Below, piece after piece: positions 7,209 through 16,805 of a stretch of 64,000 nucleotides of DNA. The notes under the pieces were generated by a model. That model worked only from the letters and a program-made list of their open reading frames with translations, made no database searches and had not been told where the DNA came from. The stretch covers positions 113,864-177,863 of the forward strand of contig MEED01000027.1 of the NCBI GenBank assembly GCA_001724855.1, in the 5' to 3' direction. The DNA is from Lautropia sp. SCN 69-89 (lineage in GTDB: Bacteria > Pseudomonadota > Gammaproteobacteria > Burkholderiales > Burkholderiaceae_E). The translations under genes and the position numbers were made by a program. Each line of letters opens with the position of its first letter. Within the stretch, counting starts at the first letter, position 1.

Positions 7209-9525
7209 GCGTCCCTGCTGAAGTCTGTGAATCCGTGGCGATCAGGCGAGGATTGTCCCCGCTTTTCGCCAGTTTGGTAAATAGCACCGAAATCTGCGCG
7301 CCGGCGGGCTTGCCCGAGGCGTCGGCCCAGTTGGCCACGTCGATGCGCGCGCCGTGCTCGTCGACGATCTTCTTCACGATCGCCAGGCCCAGCCCGGTGC
7401 CGCGCGGCTTGTTCGTCACGTAGGGCTCGAAGGCGCGCGCGAGCACCGACGGCGCGAAGCCGCCGCCATTGTCGCGCACCAGCACGCGCACCGCGCCCGC
7501 GCCGTCGGGCAGTGCCAGCGACTCGGTCAGCACTTCGATCTCGGGGTGCTCGACCTTCTCGGTGGCCTCGACCGCGTTCTTCACCAGGTTGTGGATCAGC
7601 TGGCGCAGCTGCGTGCGATCGCCCATCACCGCCGGCAGGCCCGGCTCGAGCAGCGCGCGGATCGCGAAGCGCCCGCCGGCGGCGGCATACAGGCGCAGCA
7701 CGTCGTCGGCGAGCGCATTGAGGTCGAGCGGCGCGAGCTGTGCGGCCGGCAGCCGCGCGTAGTCGCGGAACTCGTCGACCATCAGCTTGAGCGCCGAGAC
7801 CTGGTTGACGATGGTCTGCGAATTCTTCGCCAGCAGTTCGGCGTCGGCCGTCGGCAGCTTGTCGGCGAGCTTGCGCTGCATCCGCTCGGCCGCCAGCTGG
7901 ATCGGCGTGAGCGGGTTCTTGATCTCGTGCGCGAGGCGCCGCGCGACTTCGGCCCATGCCACCGCGCGCTGCGCCGAGATCACCTCGGTGATGTCGTCGA
8001 AGACGATCACGTAGCCCACGCGCCGCTCGGGAAGGATCGAGCCGCGCGCGAGGATCGTCTGCTCGGCGCCCGAGCCGGGGGCGCCGGCCGGTGCGCGTCC
8101 GGCTTCGGACTCCGGCCCGGCGCCTGCCTCGCCGGCCGCCGCCGGACGCGGCAGCACGAACTGGCGCTGCCAGCTGGCCGCGCCGGCGGCCGCCTGTTCG
8201 TTGAACGCGGTGCGGATCTGCGCGGCCACCGGTTCCAGCCGCGGCACGTCGGCAATCGGCTTGTCGAGGTGCTCGATCAGCGACAGCCCGAGGATGCGCT
8301 CGGCGCCGGCGTTGGCCAGCGTCAGCCGGAAGTCGGAATCGAGCACGAGCACGCCGGCGGTGAGGTTGGCCAGCACGCTTTCGAGCCGCGCGTTGACGCG
8401 CTCGAGCTCACGCTGGTTGCGCTCGACCTGCATCCGCGCGTCTTCGAGCTGGCGCGTCATCACGTTGAACGACTGGGTGAGCAGGCCGAGCTCGTCACGG
8501 CCCGAGTAGTCCTTCACCGGACGGTAGTCGCCCTCGGCCACCGCGCGCGTGCCGGCCGCCAGCATCGACAGCGGGCCGGTGAGCCAGCCCGACAGCAGGA
8601 ACGAGGCGGCCACCGCCGAGAACACGGTGAGCAGGAAGATCAGCGTGAGCGTGATGCTGAAGATGCGCTTGAGCCCGCTGCGCGACAGCGACAGCTGCTG
8701 GAAGTCGCGCCGGCCGCGCTCGACCGCCTCGGCGTTCTCGGTCATCGCCGACGGCACGGCCTGCGTGAGCTGCAGGTAGCGGTTGTCGTCGGCGCGCTGC
8801 GCGCTGGCGCTGATCGTGACGATGACGCGCAGCTTCAGTGCGTTGGCCTCGCCTTCCACCGGCTCGACGGCCGCGTACTGCCGCGTGATGCGCGCCTGGC
8901 GCAGCGCGGTGGACGATGGCAGGTCGGGCACGAGCATGCCGTAGCGGCTGCCGCTGGTGGTGATGATGCGCCCGGTGCCCGAGGCGATCAGCGCGTCCTG
9001 CGCGCCGACCTGGTCGCGAAGCCGGTTCAACGCCGAGGGCCACTCGTAGTCCGGCGTGTCGGCGAGTTCGCCGGCCACGCCGCGCGCCTTCTGCGTGAGA
9101 TCGACCAGCAGCGAATCGAGCGCGGTGCGCCCGAGGTTGAGCCCGGAGTCGAGCGCGCGTTCCACCGGCACCGCGAACCACGACTCGATCGAGCGGCCGA
9201 TGAACTGCACCGAGACGAGGTAGATCAGCGCCACCGGAATCACGGTCATCAGCGTGAACGACAGCGCCATGCGCGCCATCAGCCGCGTGCCGAACAGCCC
9301 GCGCCGGTAGCGCAGCACCAGCCGGCGCAGCAGCTCGAGCACCAGCACGAACAGCGCCACCGCCAGGCCGACGGTGAGCCATAGCAGCATCGGGTACTGG
9401 CTCTCGAACAGCTGCGTGTTGGCGCTCGCCACCGCCAGCAGCAGCAGCAGGATCACCGCCAGCACGACCGACCCGATCAGCGCGAAGCGCAGCAGGTCGC
9501 CGGCGTGAACGTAAAACGCGTCCAT
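7183..9525 (-). CDS. ntrY: Membrane sensor histidine kinase NtrY
   Basis: Inner-membrane kinase that phosphorylates the NtrX-type regulator, linked in other bacteria to nitrogen and redox sensing. 780 residues. Helices near 14-35, 45-65 and 88-110, then a periplasmic segment to about 290, a further helix near 290-312, a HAMP region, a PAS domain about 375-500 interrupted by an Ala/Gly/Pro-rich insert, a HisKA box with His533 in RRLAHEIKNPLTP, and an HATPase domain with N box NLVKNAVEAT and G box GTGLGLAIVKKIVDEH. The 5' end overlaps the DUF4390 gene by 49 bp and the 3' end overlaps ntrX, so expression is coupled. Confidence 0.94.
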   Translation of the reverse strand: MDAFYVHAGDLLRFALIGSVVLAVILLLLLAVASANTQLFESQYPMLLWLTVGLAVALFVLVLELLRRLVLRYRRGLFGTRLMARMALSFTLMTVIPVALIYLVSVQFIGRSIESWFAVPVERALDSGLNLGRTALDSLLVDLTQKARGVAGELADTPDYEWPSALNRLRDQVGAQDALIASGTGRIITTSGSRYGMLVPDLPSSTALRQARITRQYAAVEPVEGEANALKLRVIVTISASAQRADDNRYLQLTQAVPSAMTENAEAVERGRRDFQQLSLSRSGLKRIFSITLTLIFLLTVFSAVAASFLLSGWLTGPLSMLAAGTRAVAEGDYRPVKDYSGRDELGLLTQSFNVMTRQLEDARMQVERNQRELERVNARLESVLANLTAGVLVLDSDFRLTLANAGAERILGLSLIEHLDKPIADVPRLEPVAAQIRTAFNEQAAAGAASWQRQFVLPRPAAAGEAGAGPESEAGRAPAGAPGSGAEQTILARGSILPERRVGYVIVFDDITEVISAQRAVAWAEVARRLAHEIKNPLTPIQLAAERMQRKLADKLPTADAELLAKNSQTIVNQVSALKLMVDEFRDYARLPAAQLAPLDLNALADDVLRLYAAAGGRFAIRALLEPGLPAVMGDRTQLRQLIHNLVKNAVEATEKVEHPEIEVLTESLALPDGAGAVRVLVRDNGGGFAPSVLARAFEPYVTNKPRGTGLGLAIVKKIVDEHGARIDVANWADASGKPAGAQISVLFTKLAKSGDNPRLIATDSQTSAGTHGGNPRSG

Positions 9526-10064
9526 TCAGACTGCGGGTTCCAGTCGCGATTGGTGATCGCGTTGACCTGGAACGGCTTGGGCAACTGCGAGGTGTCGAGC
9601 CGCAAGCGTACCCGAGCTTCGTACTCGGTTCCGGGACTGAGGCGCGAGGCGTCGACCACGCGCCAGTTGCGGATGGCGGCCATCGTGCGGGTGGCCTCGT
9701 CCAGCGAATCGAACGTCTGCGTCAGCCCGTCGAAGCCGAGCCGGAACTGGCGCGTCAGCGCGTGATACGCGAGCCGGTAGACGATCGAGCGCTCGGCCAC
9801 GCGTTCGTCGGTCCACCACCAGCGCGGGCGAATCAGCTCGAACTCGAGCACGAAGTACAGCGGCACGCCGCGCCGCACGGCGTCTTCGAGCGATCGGGTG
9901 AGCGGCACATCGAACTCGGCCGACAGCATCCAGCTGTCGCCGCCGGCATCGAGTTCGAGCCGGGGCTGCGCGGACGATTCAGCCGGCCCGGCGGCCCTCG
10001 CTGCCGGCATCTGCCCCCACAGCGTGGCCGCCAGCGCCAGCGCCAGGGCGAAGCGGGCGATCAA
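9477..10064 (-). CDS. DUF4390 exported protein
   Basis: Protein of unknown function. 195 residues beginning with a signal peptide (MIARFALALALAATLWG, probable cleavage after ARA). The mature part carries the DUF4390 pattern: SAEFDVPLTRSLEDAVRRGVPL, a Trp-rich stretch RPRWWWTDE, and RLRLDTSQLPKPFQV. It overlaps the rsmB stop by four bases (ATGA) and extends 49 bp into ntrY, so it is translated with both. The family is regularly found between rsmB and ntrY in betaproteobacteria, which hints at an envelope role linked to NtrY sensing, but this is only inference. Confidence 0.88.
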   Translation of the reverse strand: MIARFALALALAATLWGQMPAARAAGPAESSAQPRLELDAGGDSWMLSAEFDVPLTRSLEDAVRRGVPLYFVLEFELIRPRWWWTDERVAERSIVYRLAYHALTRQFRLGFDGLTQTFDSLDEATRTMAAIRNWRVVDASRLSPGTEYEARVRLRLDTSQLPKPFQVNAITNRDWNPQSEWTRFTFTPATCCASR

Positions 10065-11536
10065 GGGCGTCTTTCCAGCAGCGCGTAGAAGAATCCGTCG
10101 TGGTTGCGTGTGGCCGTCGCGACCGGCAGCAATTGCGAGACCGGCTCGGCGGCGCCCGCATCGAAGCGCCAGGACAATTCCAGCCGCCTTGCATCGCGCC
10201 GTGAAGCGAGAAAGTGATCGACCACTGACTCGCCCTCTGCCCGAAACACCGAGCAGGTGGCAAAAAGCAATTTACCACCCGGTCGGAGCAGGGGCCAAAG
10301 TGCCGCGAGGATTTCCGACTGCTGCGCGGAAAGTGTCGCGGGATCGCTACGGCGGCGCAGCCAGCGGATGTCGGGGTGGCGGCGAACGATGCCCGAGGCG
10401 GTGCAGGGCGCGTCGACGAGGATGCGGTCGAACGGTTCGCCGTCCCACCAGTCGGCCGGGCGGCGCGCGTCGCCGGCGAGAACCCGGGGCGGCTGGACGG
10501 TGCGATCGGGGCGGTCGAGGGCGGGCTGGTCGGGTCCGGGGCGGTCGAACCCGAGCCGGGCGAGATTCTCGCGCACCAGGCGCAGGCGCGGCTCGCCGAC
10601 ATCGAGCGCGGTGACGCTGCAGTCGGCCAGTTCGAGCAGGTGGGTGGTCTTGCCGCCCGGCGCGGCGCAGGCGTCGAGCACCCGTTCGCCGGGCCGCGGA
10701 TCGAGCAGCGGCGCGGCCAGTTGTGCGCCGGCGTCCTGCACGGTGACAAGACCCGCGGCCCAGCCGGGCAGCGCCTCGACCGGGCAGGGTTCGTCGAGCA
10801 GCACCGCCTGCGGGCCGATACGGCGCGCGCCATGCCCGGCGGCAGCCAGCTGCGCGAGGTAGTCGTCGACGCCCGCGCGGCGCCGGTTCACCCGCAGCGT
10901 CATCGGCGGCGGGGCGTTGCCCGCTTCGAGGATCGCGCGCCAGGCCTGCGGCTGCTCGGCGCGCAGCTGCGCGATCCACCAGTGCGGGAAGTTCCAGTGC
11001 GCCTCGTCCTTGCGACGCGCGGCGGCGAGCAGCGGCTCGCGCTCGCGCAGGAAGCGGCGCAGCGTGGCGTTCAGAAAGCCGGCCACCGCGGCGCCGCCCG
11101 GCATGAGCCGCGCGGCCGCGACCGCCTGGTCGACGATCACTGCCTCGGCGCGCAGCGGCTCGAGCAACTGCGCCAGCGCCACCCACTGCAGCGCGGCCAG
11201 CGGCGGCGGCGGCGGCCGGCTGACGAGCAGCCGCGCGAGTTCGCGCGCCAGGCCGAGCCGGCGGCAGGTGTCGTAGGCGATGTCGCGGATCGCGGCGCGC
11301 GAGGCCGGGTCGAGCGGCTCGGTGGAGGCGTCGGCGGCATGGCGGCCCGAAGCTTCGGCGGAGGCACCACCGGCGCGGCGCCCGGAGGATGCGGCGGTGG
11401 CTTTGCCTGCGCCGCCGCCGCAGCCGCCCGCGATCGCGGCCTCGATCGCCGGCTGCAGCGAGCGTCCGGCTGCAAGGGCGGCGATCGCCTGCGCGGCGCA
11501 GGCGATCTCGACGGACAGCGGCGCGCGTGCGCCCAA
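10061..11536 (-). CDS. rsmB: 16S rRNA (cytosine-967-C5)-methyltransferase RsmB
   Basis: Methylates C967 of 16S rRNA using S-adenosylmethionine. 491 residues: an N-terminal NusB-like domain (about 1-200, interrupted by a long Ala/Gly-rich insert at about 35-75) and a Rossmann methyltransferase domain with the SAM loop DACAAPGGKTTHLLEL. The two catalytic cysteines of this family are visible in DAPCTASG and FATCSVF. The family usually measures about 430 residues; the low-complexity insert and an Asp/Arg/Pro-rich loop explain the excess. It lies 4 bp after htpX. Confidence 0.95.
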   Translation of the reverse strand: MGARAPLSVEIACAAQAIAALAAGRSLQPAIEAAIAGGCGGGAGKATAASSGRRAGGASAEASGRHAADASTEPLDPASRAAIRDIAYDTCRRLGLARELARLLVSRPPPPPLAALQWVALAQLLEPLRAEAVIVDQAVAAARLMPGGAAVAGFLNATLRRFLREREPLLAAARRKDEAHWNFPHWWIAQLRAEQPQAWRAILEAGNAPPPMTLRVNRRRAGVDDYLAQLAAAGHGARRIGPQAVLLDEPCPVEALPGWAAGLVTVQDAGAQLAAPLLDPRPGERVLDACAAPGGKTTHLLELADCSVTALDVGEPRLRLVRENLARLGFDRPGPDQPALDRPDRTVQPPRVLAGDARRPADWWDGEPFDRILVDAPCTASGIVRRHPDIRWLRRRSDPATLSAQQSEILAALWPLLRPGGKLLFATCSVFRAEGESVVDHFLASRRDARRLELSWRFDAGAAEPVSQLLPVATATRNHDGFFYALLERRP

Positions 11537-11540
11537 GACC

Positions 11541-12392
11541 TCAGCCGCGGGCGCCGGCCATCGCCAGCAGCCGCTGCACGCGCTCCTCGGTGGACGGGTG
11601 CGTGGAGAACAGCCCGCGCAGCCCGCCGCCGGACAGCGGGTTCATGATCATCATCTGCGCGGTCTCGGGGTGCCGCTCGGTGGTCTCGAGCGGAATGCCC
11701 TGCGCATAGCGGTGGATCTTGTCGAGCGCCGAGGCGAGGGCGCGCGGATCGCCGGAGATCTCGGCGCCGCCGCGGTCGGCCTCGAACTCGCGAGCCCGGG
11801 AGATCGCCATCTGGATCAGCATCGCGGCCAGCGGCGCGAGCAGCGCGACCGCGATGGTCGCGACCGGGTTGGCCGGGCGGCCGTTCTCGTCGCGGCCGCC
11901 GAAGAACATCGCGAAGTTGGCCAGCGCCGAGATCGCGCCGGCCATCGTGGCCGAGATCGTCGAGATCAGGATGTCGCGGTGCTTCACGTGCGTGAGCTCG
12001 TGCGCCATCACGCCGCGCAGCTCGCGCTCGCTCAACACGCGCAGGATGCCGGTGGTGGCGGCCACCGCCGCGTGCTCGGGGTTGCGGCCGGTGGCGAAGG
12101 CATTGGGAGCGTCTTCCTCGATCAGGTAGACGCGCGGCATCGGCAGCTCGGCGCGCGCGGCCAGTTCCTTGACCATGTTGTAGAACTGCGGCGCGCTGGT
12201 TTCGTCGACTTCCTGCGCGTTGTACATGCGCAGGACCATCTTGTCGGAGAACCAGTAGGCGAAGAAGTTGCCGACTGCGCCGAACGCAAGCGCCATCAGC
12301 ATGCCCTGGCGCCCGCCGATCACCGAGCCCACGACGCCGAACAGCGCCATGATCCCCGCCATCAGGATCGCAGTCTTCATCCAGTTGAACAT
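11541..12392 (-). CDS. htpX: Membrane zinc protease HtpX
   Basis: Inner-membrane metalloprotease for quality control of membrane proteins. 283 residues from the ATG giving [14 protein letters not shown], which has GGAG upstream; an earlier ATG would add 12 hydrophilic residues before the first helix and is unlikely. Two N-terminal helices (7-25 and 31-48), the zinc site HELTH at 131-135 with a downstream Glu in the FEADRGGAE segment, and two further helices (about 147-165 and 180-197). It is transcribed between fmt and rsmB. Length and motifs match the family fully. Confidence 0.95.
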   Translation of the reverse strand: MFNWMKTAILMAGIMALFGVVGSVIGGRQGMLMALAFGAVGNFFAYWFSDKMVLRMYNAQEVDETSAPQFYNMVKELAARAELPMPRVYLIEEDAPNAFATGRNPEHAAVAATTGILRVLSERELRGVMAHELTHVKHRDILISTISATMAGAISALANFAMFFGGRDENGRPANPVATIAVALLAPLAAMLIQMAISRAREFEADRGGAEISGDPRALASALDKIHRYAQGIPLETTERHPETAQMMIMNPLSGGGLRGLFSTHPSTEERVQRLLAMAGARG

Positions 12393-12482
12393 TCGTTCGT
12401 GCTCCACGTGCGTGTCCGCAGGACACAAGTTTGCAGGATATCGGGGCGAACGCCCCGCGCTGCAAGGGCACCGGGGCAGGCG

Positions 12483-13517
12483 CTACGTCGCGGCCGGCAT
12501 CACGAACCTTTCGCCGGGCTCGACCGGGCAGCCGCGCAGGAAGTCGGCTGCCGGCAGCCGGCGGCCGCCGGGGCGCTGAAGTTCGAGCAGTTCGACCGCT
12601 CCGTCGCCGCAGGCGACCAGCAGCCGTCCGGACGCGGCGAGCAGCACGGTGCCCGGGCGGGGGGCGGCGACGTGTGCGGCGGGCGCAGCAGGCGCGTCGT
12701 GCGCAGCGGCCGGCGCGACCTCGCCCACGGCATCGGCCGGCGCGGGCTGCGCCGACCAGACCTTGATCGGCGCCTCGGGCATGTGCTCGAGCAGCGCAAC
12801 GGCGCCCGGCACCGGGTCGAACGCACGCACCCGGTCGACGATGCGGCGCGCCGACTCCGACCAGTCGATCAGCGCATCGGCGCGAGTGAGCTTGTGCGCG
12901 TAGGTGGCGCCTTCGGCGGGCTGCGGCTGCGGCCGCAGCGTGCCCTCGCCCAGCCGCGCGAGCGCGGCGACGATCGTGCGCGCCCCGAGCGCGGCGAGCC
13001 GGTCGTGCAGGCTGCCGCCGGTGTCGCCGGCGAGGATCGGCTCGGGCGCGGCCAGCAGCATCGGCCCGGTATCGAGCCCCTCGTCCATCTGCATGATCGT
13101 GATGCCGGTCTGCTCGTCGCCGGCCTCGATCGCGCGCTGGATCGGCGCCGCGCCGCGCCAGCGCGGCAGCAGCGACGCATGGATGTTCAGGCAGCCGTGG
13201 CGCGGAATCGCCAGCACCTCGGCGGGCAGGATCAGCCCGTAGGCAGCCACCACCATCGCGTCGGCGTCGAGTGCGCGCAGCTTCGCCTGCACGTCCGGGT
13301 CGCGCAGGCTGCGCGGCTGCTCGATGGCGAAGCCGCGCTCGAGGGCGAGGCGCTTGACCGGGCTCTCGTGCAGCGCGCGCCCGCGTCCCGCGGGCTTGTC
13401 GACGCGGGTGAGCACCAGCACGATTTCGTGGCCGGCCGCGGCGATCGCCGCCAGCGCCGCGGCTGCAAACTCCGGCGTGCCGGCGAAGACGACGCGCAGC
13501 CCGCGTGGCCGGTTCAT
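12483..13517 (-). CDS. fmt: Methionyl-tRNA formyltransferase Fmt
   Basis: Formylates initiator Met-tRNA with 10-formyltetrahydrofolate in the cytoplasm. 344 residues; N-terminal formyltransferase Rossmann domain starts [15 protein letters not shown], and the active-site segment [19 protein letters not shown] with the downstream [14 protein letters not shown] is clear. The C-terminal OB-like domain includes [15 protein letters not shown] and is slightly longer than usual, with an Ala/Pro-rich insert near 265-295. The standard partner def lies 40 bp upstream, so the two form the classical def-fmt pair. Confidence 0.96.
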   Translation of the reverse strand: MNRPRGLRVVFAGTPEFAAAALAAIAAAGHEIVLVLTRVDKPAGRGRALHESPVKRLALERGFAIEQPRSLRDPDVQAKLRALDADAMVVAAYGLILPAEVLAIPRHGCLNIHASLLPRWRGAAPIQRAIEAGDEQTGITIMQMDEGLDTGPMLLAAPEPILAGDTGGSLHDRLAALGARTIVAALARLGEGTLRPQPQPAEGATYAHKLTRADALIDWSESARRIVDRVRAFDPVPGAVALLEHMPEAPIKVWSAQPAPADAVGEVAPAAAHDAPAAPAAHVAAPRPGTVLLAASGRLLVACGDGAVELLELQRPGGRRLPAADFLRGCPVEPGERFVMPAAT

Positions 13518-13557
13518 GTGCGACAGCCCAGGGGCGCCGCCCGCTGCGTGCCCGCCG

Positions 13558-14064
13558 TCAGGCGACGGCGCGCTCGGCCTTCTGCAGGCGGGTCTTGATG
13601 CGCGACTGCTTCAGCCGCGACAGGTATTGCACGAAGACGCGACCGTTCAGGTGGTCGATCTCGTGCTGCACGCACACCGCGAGCAGGCCATCGGCCTGCA
13701 GCGTGAACGGCTGGCCGTTTTCGTCGAGCGCGCGCACCGTGACGCGATCGGGCCGCTCGACTTCGTCGTAGATGCCGGGCACCGACAGGCAGCCCTCTTC
13801 GTAGACCTTCGTGTCGTCGCTGCGCTCGACGATTTCGGGGTTGATGAACACGCGCAACTGGTCGCGCGCCTCGGAGACGTCGATCACGATCACGCGCAGG
13901 TGCACGTCGACCTGCGTGGCCGCCAGCCCGATGCCGGGCGCCACGTACATGGTCTCGGCCATGTCGCGCACCAGTTGCCGGATGCCGTCGTCGACCTCGC
14001 GCACGGGCTCGGCGACGCGGTGCAGGCGCGGATCGGGATAGCGAAGAATGTTCAGTACGGCCAT
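13558..14064 (-). CDS. def: Peptide deformylase
   Basis: Removes the N-formyl group from new proteins; metal-dependent cytoplasmic enzyme. 168 residues from the ATG giving [14 protein letters not shown], the conserved N-terminus; a more upstream ATG would add 20 unrelated residues. The three family motifs are intact: GIGLAATQ at 45-51, EEGCLSVPG with metal ligand Cys92, and QHEIDHLNG with His134, Glu135 and His138. First gene of the block def-fmt-htpX-rsmB and divergent from the LysM gene. No strong ribosome binding site is visible. Confidence 0.97.
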   Translation of the reverse strand: MAVLNILRYPDPRLHRVAEPVREVDDGIRQLVRDMAETMYVAPGIGLAATQVDVHLRVIVIDVSEARDQLRVFINPEIVERSDDTKVYEEGCLSVPGIYDEVERPDRVTVRALDENGQPFTLQADGLLAVCVQHEIDHLNGRVFVQYLSRLKQSRIKTRLQKAERAVA

Positions 14065-14154
14065 CGGGGGATATCTACCGTCCGTAGGGTCGCGCGGGCA
14101 AGCTTGCTTGCGGCCACCATGCATCAGCGGCAGAATCCGGAGCGACTTTGGAGG

Positions 14155-14185
14155 CTTATATGCGGGCGTGGTTCGCCCGAATCAA
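14155..14185 (-). promoter_or_regulatory. Possible promoter of the def-fmt operon
   Basis: Minus strand: a -35 like TTGATT (14185-14180) and a -10 like TATAAG (14160-14155), 19 bp apart. They lie about 90 bp before the def start in the 160 bp def/LysM divergent region. Spacing is longer than ideal, so the call is weak. Confidence 0.3.
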
Positions 14186-14224
14186 GCCACCGGATAACCA
14201 CACGGCTGAACGGCGCGTCACTTC

Positions 14225-15319
14225 ATGAAAAAGTTTAGCACGCAGATACTCGCGCTTGCCGTGTCCCTGGCCGCAACGCTGGGCGCGGTCGCGATGGCGC
14301 AACCTACGCCTCCGCTCGAGATCGCCAAGGACGCGCCGGACAGCTACATCGTGGTCAAGGGCGACACGCTCTGGGACATCTCCGGGCGCTTCCTGCAGAA
14401 GCCCTGGCGCTGGCCCGAGATCTGGCAGCTCAATCGCGACGCGATCAAGGATCCGCACTGGATCTATCCGGGCGACGTGGTCTGGCTCGATCGCAGTGGC
14501 GCGTCGCCGCGGCTGCGGCTGGGCCGCAAGGTCGGCGGCGGCAGCAGCGCCGATGCCGCAGGCGGCGCCGGCCTGCCCGTCGAGCGGCTGGGGCCGCGGG
14601 TGCGCGCGCAGCCGCTCGAGCGCGAAGCGATCCCGACGATCAGCTCGACCGACATCGAGGCATTCCTGAATCGCCCCCTGATCGTCGACGAAGAAGGCCT
14701 GAAAACGCACCCGCGCATCGTGGGCACCCAGGAAGGCCGGGTGAACCTTAGCCGCGGCGAACTTGCCTACGTGCGCGGCATCGGCGACTCCACGGTCACC
14801 GACTGGCACATCTACCGCTCGGCCAAGCCGCTGCTCGACCCGGACACGCGCAAGCCGATCGCCTGGGAGGCGATGTTCGTCGGCTCGGCGAAGCTCGAGC
14901 GCAGCGGCGATCCGGCCACGCTGCGCATCACGGCCAACAACGAGGAAATCGGCGTGGGCGACCGGCTGATGCCGGCCGAGCGCGCCATGCCGATCAACTA
15001 CGCGCCGCGCGCACCCGATGGGCAGGTCAACGGGCGCATCGTGTCGGTGTACCGGGGCGTCACCCAGGTGGGCCGCAACAACGTGGTCGCGCTCAACGTC
15101 GGCAAGAGCGCCGGCCTCGAGGTCGGCAACGTGCTCGCGATCCAGCAGCGCGGCCGCGTGGTCAGCGACCGCGAGGCGGGCCGCTCCGAGCAGGTCAGAC
15201 TTCCGGATGAGTCGGTCGGCCATCTTCTGGTTTTCCGTGTCTTCGATAAGATCGCATACGGTCTGGTGATGGATGCGTCGCAACCCATTGCGGTGGGCGA
15301 CGCAGTCTCGAACCCGTAG
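14225..15319 (+). CDS. Secreted LysM-domain protein
   Basis: Exported protein expected to bind peptidoglycan. 364 residues: signal peptide 1-25 (KKFSTQILALAVSLAATLG, cleavage near AMA-Q), then one LysM domain at about 38-90 with SYIVVKGDTLWDIS and DPHWIYPGDVVWL. The remaining 270 residues lack a known catalytic motif but contain a beta-rich part with LNVGKSAGLEVGNVLAI. This type of LysM protein just before dprA and divergent from def is common in Burkholderiales. Its job may be in cell-wall maintenance; I infer that from the domain only. dprA follows after 12 bp, so both are probably on one transcript. Confidence 0.9.
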   Translation: MKKFSTQILALAVSLAATLGAVAMAQPTPPLEIAKDAPDSYIVVKGDTLWDISGRFLQKPWRWPEIWQLNRDAIKDPHWIYPGDVVWLDRSGASPRLRLGRKVGGGSSADAAGGAGLPVERLGPRVRAQPLEREAIPTISSTDIEAFLNRPLIVDEEGLKTHPRIVGTQEGRVNLSRGELAYVRGIGDSTVTDWHIYRSAKPLLDPDTRKPIAWEAMFVGSAKLERSGDPATLRITANNEEIGVGDRLMPAERAMPINYAPRAPDGQVNGRIVSVYRGVTQVGRNNVVALNVGKSAGLEVGNVLAIQQRGRVVSDREAGRSEQVRLPDESVGHLLVFRVFDKIAYGLVMDASQPIAVGDAVSNP

Positions 15320-15331
15320 CAGCGATCCCGC

Positions 15332-16567
15332 ATGCCCCTTTCCGCCGAGGCGCGCGAAGAGCGCGCCGTCTGGCTTCGTCTCGTCCTCACGCCGGGCATC
15401 GGCCCGGTTGCGGTGCGCCGCCTGCTCGAAGCGCTCGGCCTGCCCGAAGACATCTTCGCGGCCGGCCGCGCGAAGCTGGCAGCGGTGCTCGATGCCGCGC
15501 GCGCGCAGGCGCTGCTGGCGCACGACGACGCGCGCGAGGCGCAGATCGAGGCCTCGCTGCGCTGGGCCGAAGACGAGCGCCACAACCTGCTCACGCTCAC
15601 CGACCCACGCTATCCGCCGCGGCTGCTGGCCATCGGCGATCCGCCGCCGGTGCTCTTCGTGCGCGGCGATGCCGAGGCGCTGTCGCTGCCGACGATCGCG
15701 ATCGTCGGCAGCCGCCATGCCACGCGTGCCGGGCTGGGCCACGCACAGGCATTCGCGCGCGCGCTCGCCGACAGCGGGCTGCAGGTCTGCAGCGGGCTGG
15801 CACAGGGCATCGACGCGGCCGCCCATCGCGGCGCGCTGGCCGGTCGCGCGGGCACCGTCGCGGTGATCGGCACCGGGATCGACGTGGTCTATCCGGCTGC
15901 CCATGTGGCGCTGGCCGACGCGATCGCCGGGCGCGGCGCGCTGGTTTCCGAACTGCCGCTGGGCACGCAGGTGCAGCGGGCCAACTTTCCGCGGCGCAAC
16001 CGGCTGATCGCCGGCCTGTCGCTCGGGGTGCTGGTCGTCGAGGCGGCGCGCCACTCGGGCTCGCTGATCACCGCACGGCAGGCCGCGGAGTTCGGGCGCG
16101 AGGTCATGGCGATCCCGGGCTCGATCCATTCCCCGGTGTCCAAGGGCTGCCACCAGCTGATCCGCGACGGCGCGAAGCTGGTCGAATCGGCCGAAGACGT
16201 GCTGGTGGAGCTGAGGGCGCAGATGGGAAGCGCAACGAGCCGGACGGCTCGGGGCGCGCCGCCGGAGCTGGGGACGGGCACAGTGGGAGCCAGCCCGACC
16301 GGAGGCGACTCGGCGGCAAGCGACTCGGCGGCAAGCGACTCGGCGGGCGGCGGCCCGGCGGGGGGCGGCTCGCGGCAGGCGGGCGCACCCGGCGCCGCCG
16401 CCGCTTCGCTGCTGGCCGCGCTGGGGTGGGATCCGGCCGACCCCGATACGCTCGCCGAACGCACCGGCCAGCCGATCGGCACGGTCGCGGCCGGCCTGCT
16501 CGAACTGGAGCTGGCCGGCCTGGCCGAGCGCTGGGTCGACGGCCGATACGTGCGCGCAGGTCGTTGA
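15332..16567 (+). CDS. dprA: DNA processing protein DprA
   Basis: Binds incoming single-stranded DNA and loads RecA during natural transformation. 411 residues: an N-terminal SAM/helix-hairpin region (LVLTPGIGPVAVRRLLEAL), the Rossmann core about 100-300 with TIAIVGSRHATRAG and CSGLAQGIDAAAHRGAL, and a C-terminal winged-helix domain (LLAALGWDPADPDTLAERTG). Between core and C-terminal domain is a low-complexity linker of about 70 residues with a Ser/Ala/Asp repeat. All conserved core motifs are intact, so function is expected. Its presence suggests some competence machinery elsewhere in the genome. Confidence 0.95.
   Translation: MPLSAEAREERAVWLRLVLTPGIGPVAVRRLLEALGLPEDIFAAGRAKLAAVLDAARAQALLAHDDAREAQIEASLRWAEDERHNLLTLTDPRYPPRLLAIGDPPPVLFVRGDAEALSLPTIAIVGSRHATRAGLGHAQAFARALADSGLQVCSGLAQGIDAAAHRGALAGRAGTVAVIGTGIDVVYPAAHVALADAIAGRGALVSELPLGTQVQRANFPRRNRLIAGLSLGVLVVEAARHSGSLITARQAAEFGREVMAIPGSIHSPVSKGCHQLIRDGAKLVESAEDVLVELRAQMGSATSRTARGAPPELGTGTVGASPTGGDSAASDSAASDSAGGGPAGGGSRQAGAPGAAAASLLAALGWDPADPDTLAERTGQPIGTVAAGLLELELAGLAERWVDGRYVRAGR
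16307..16346 (+). repeat. 15-bp tandem repeat in the dprA linker
   Basis: About 2.7 copies of gactcggcggcaagc, in frame, encoding a Asp-Ser-Ala-Ala-Ser repeat in the linker before the C-terminal winged helix of DprA. Confidence 0.8.
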
Positions 16568-16805
16568 GCCTGCGCACCGGTCGCTGAAACTGCGCGCGGG
16601 CCACCGAAGCCGCGCGCGGCGGTGCCCAAGAGCCGCGCCGGCCCGGCGTCTCGCAAGGCCTGGGCCGACCGGCCTGGATCATCCGGCCGGGACCGCCTGT
16701 CCGACCCCGGCTTGCTTCCGGTCGCGGCCGCCACTTATGATTGGCGCCCTTTCGAGCGGCGCCGTCCCCCCTGCGCCGCCTGCGAGGCCCCCGCCCGGGA
16801 GACCT

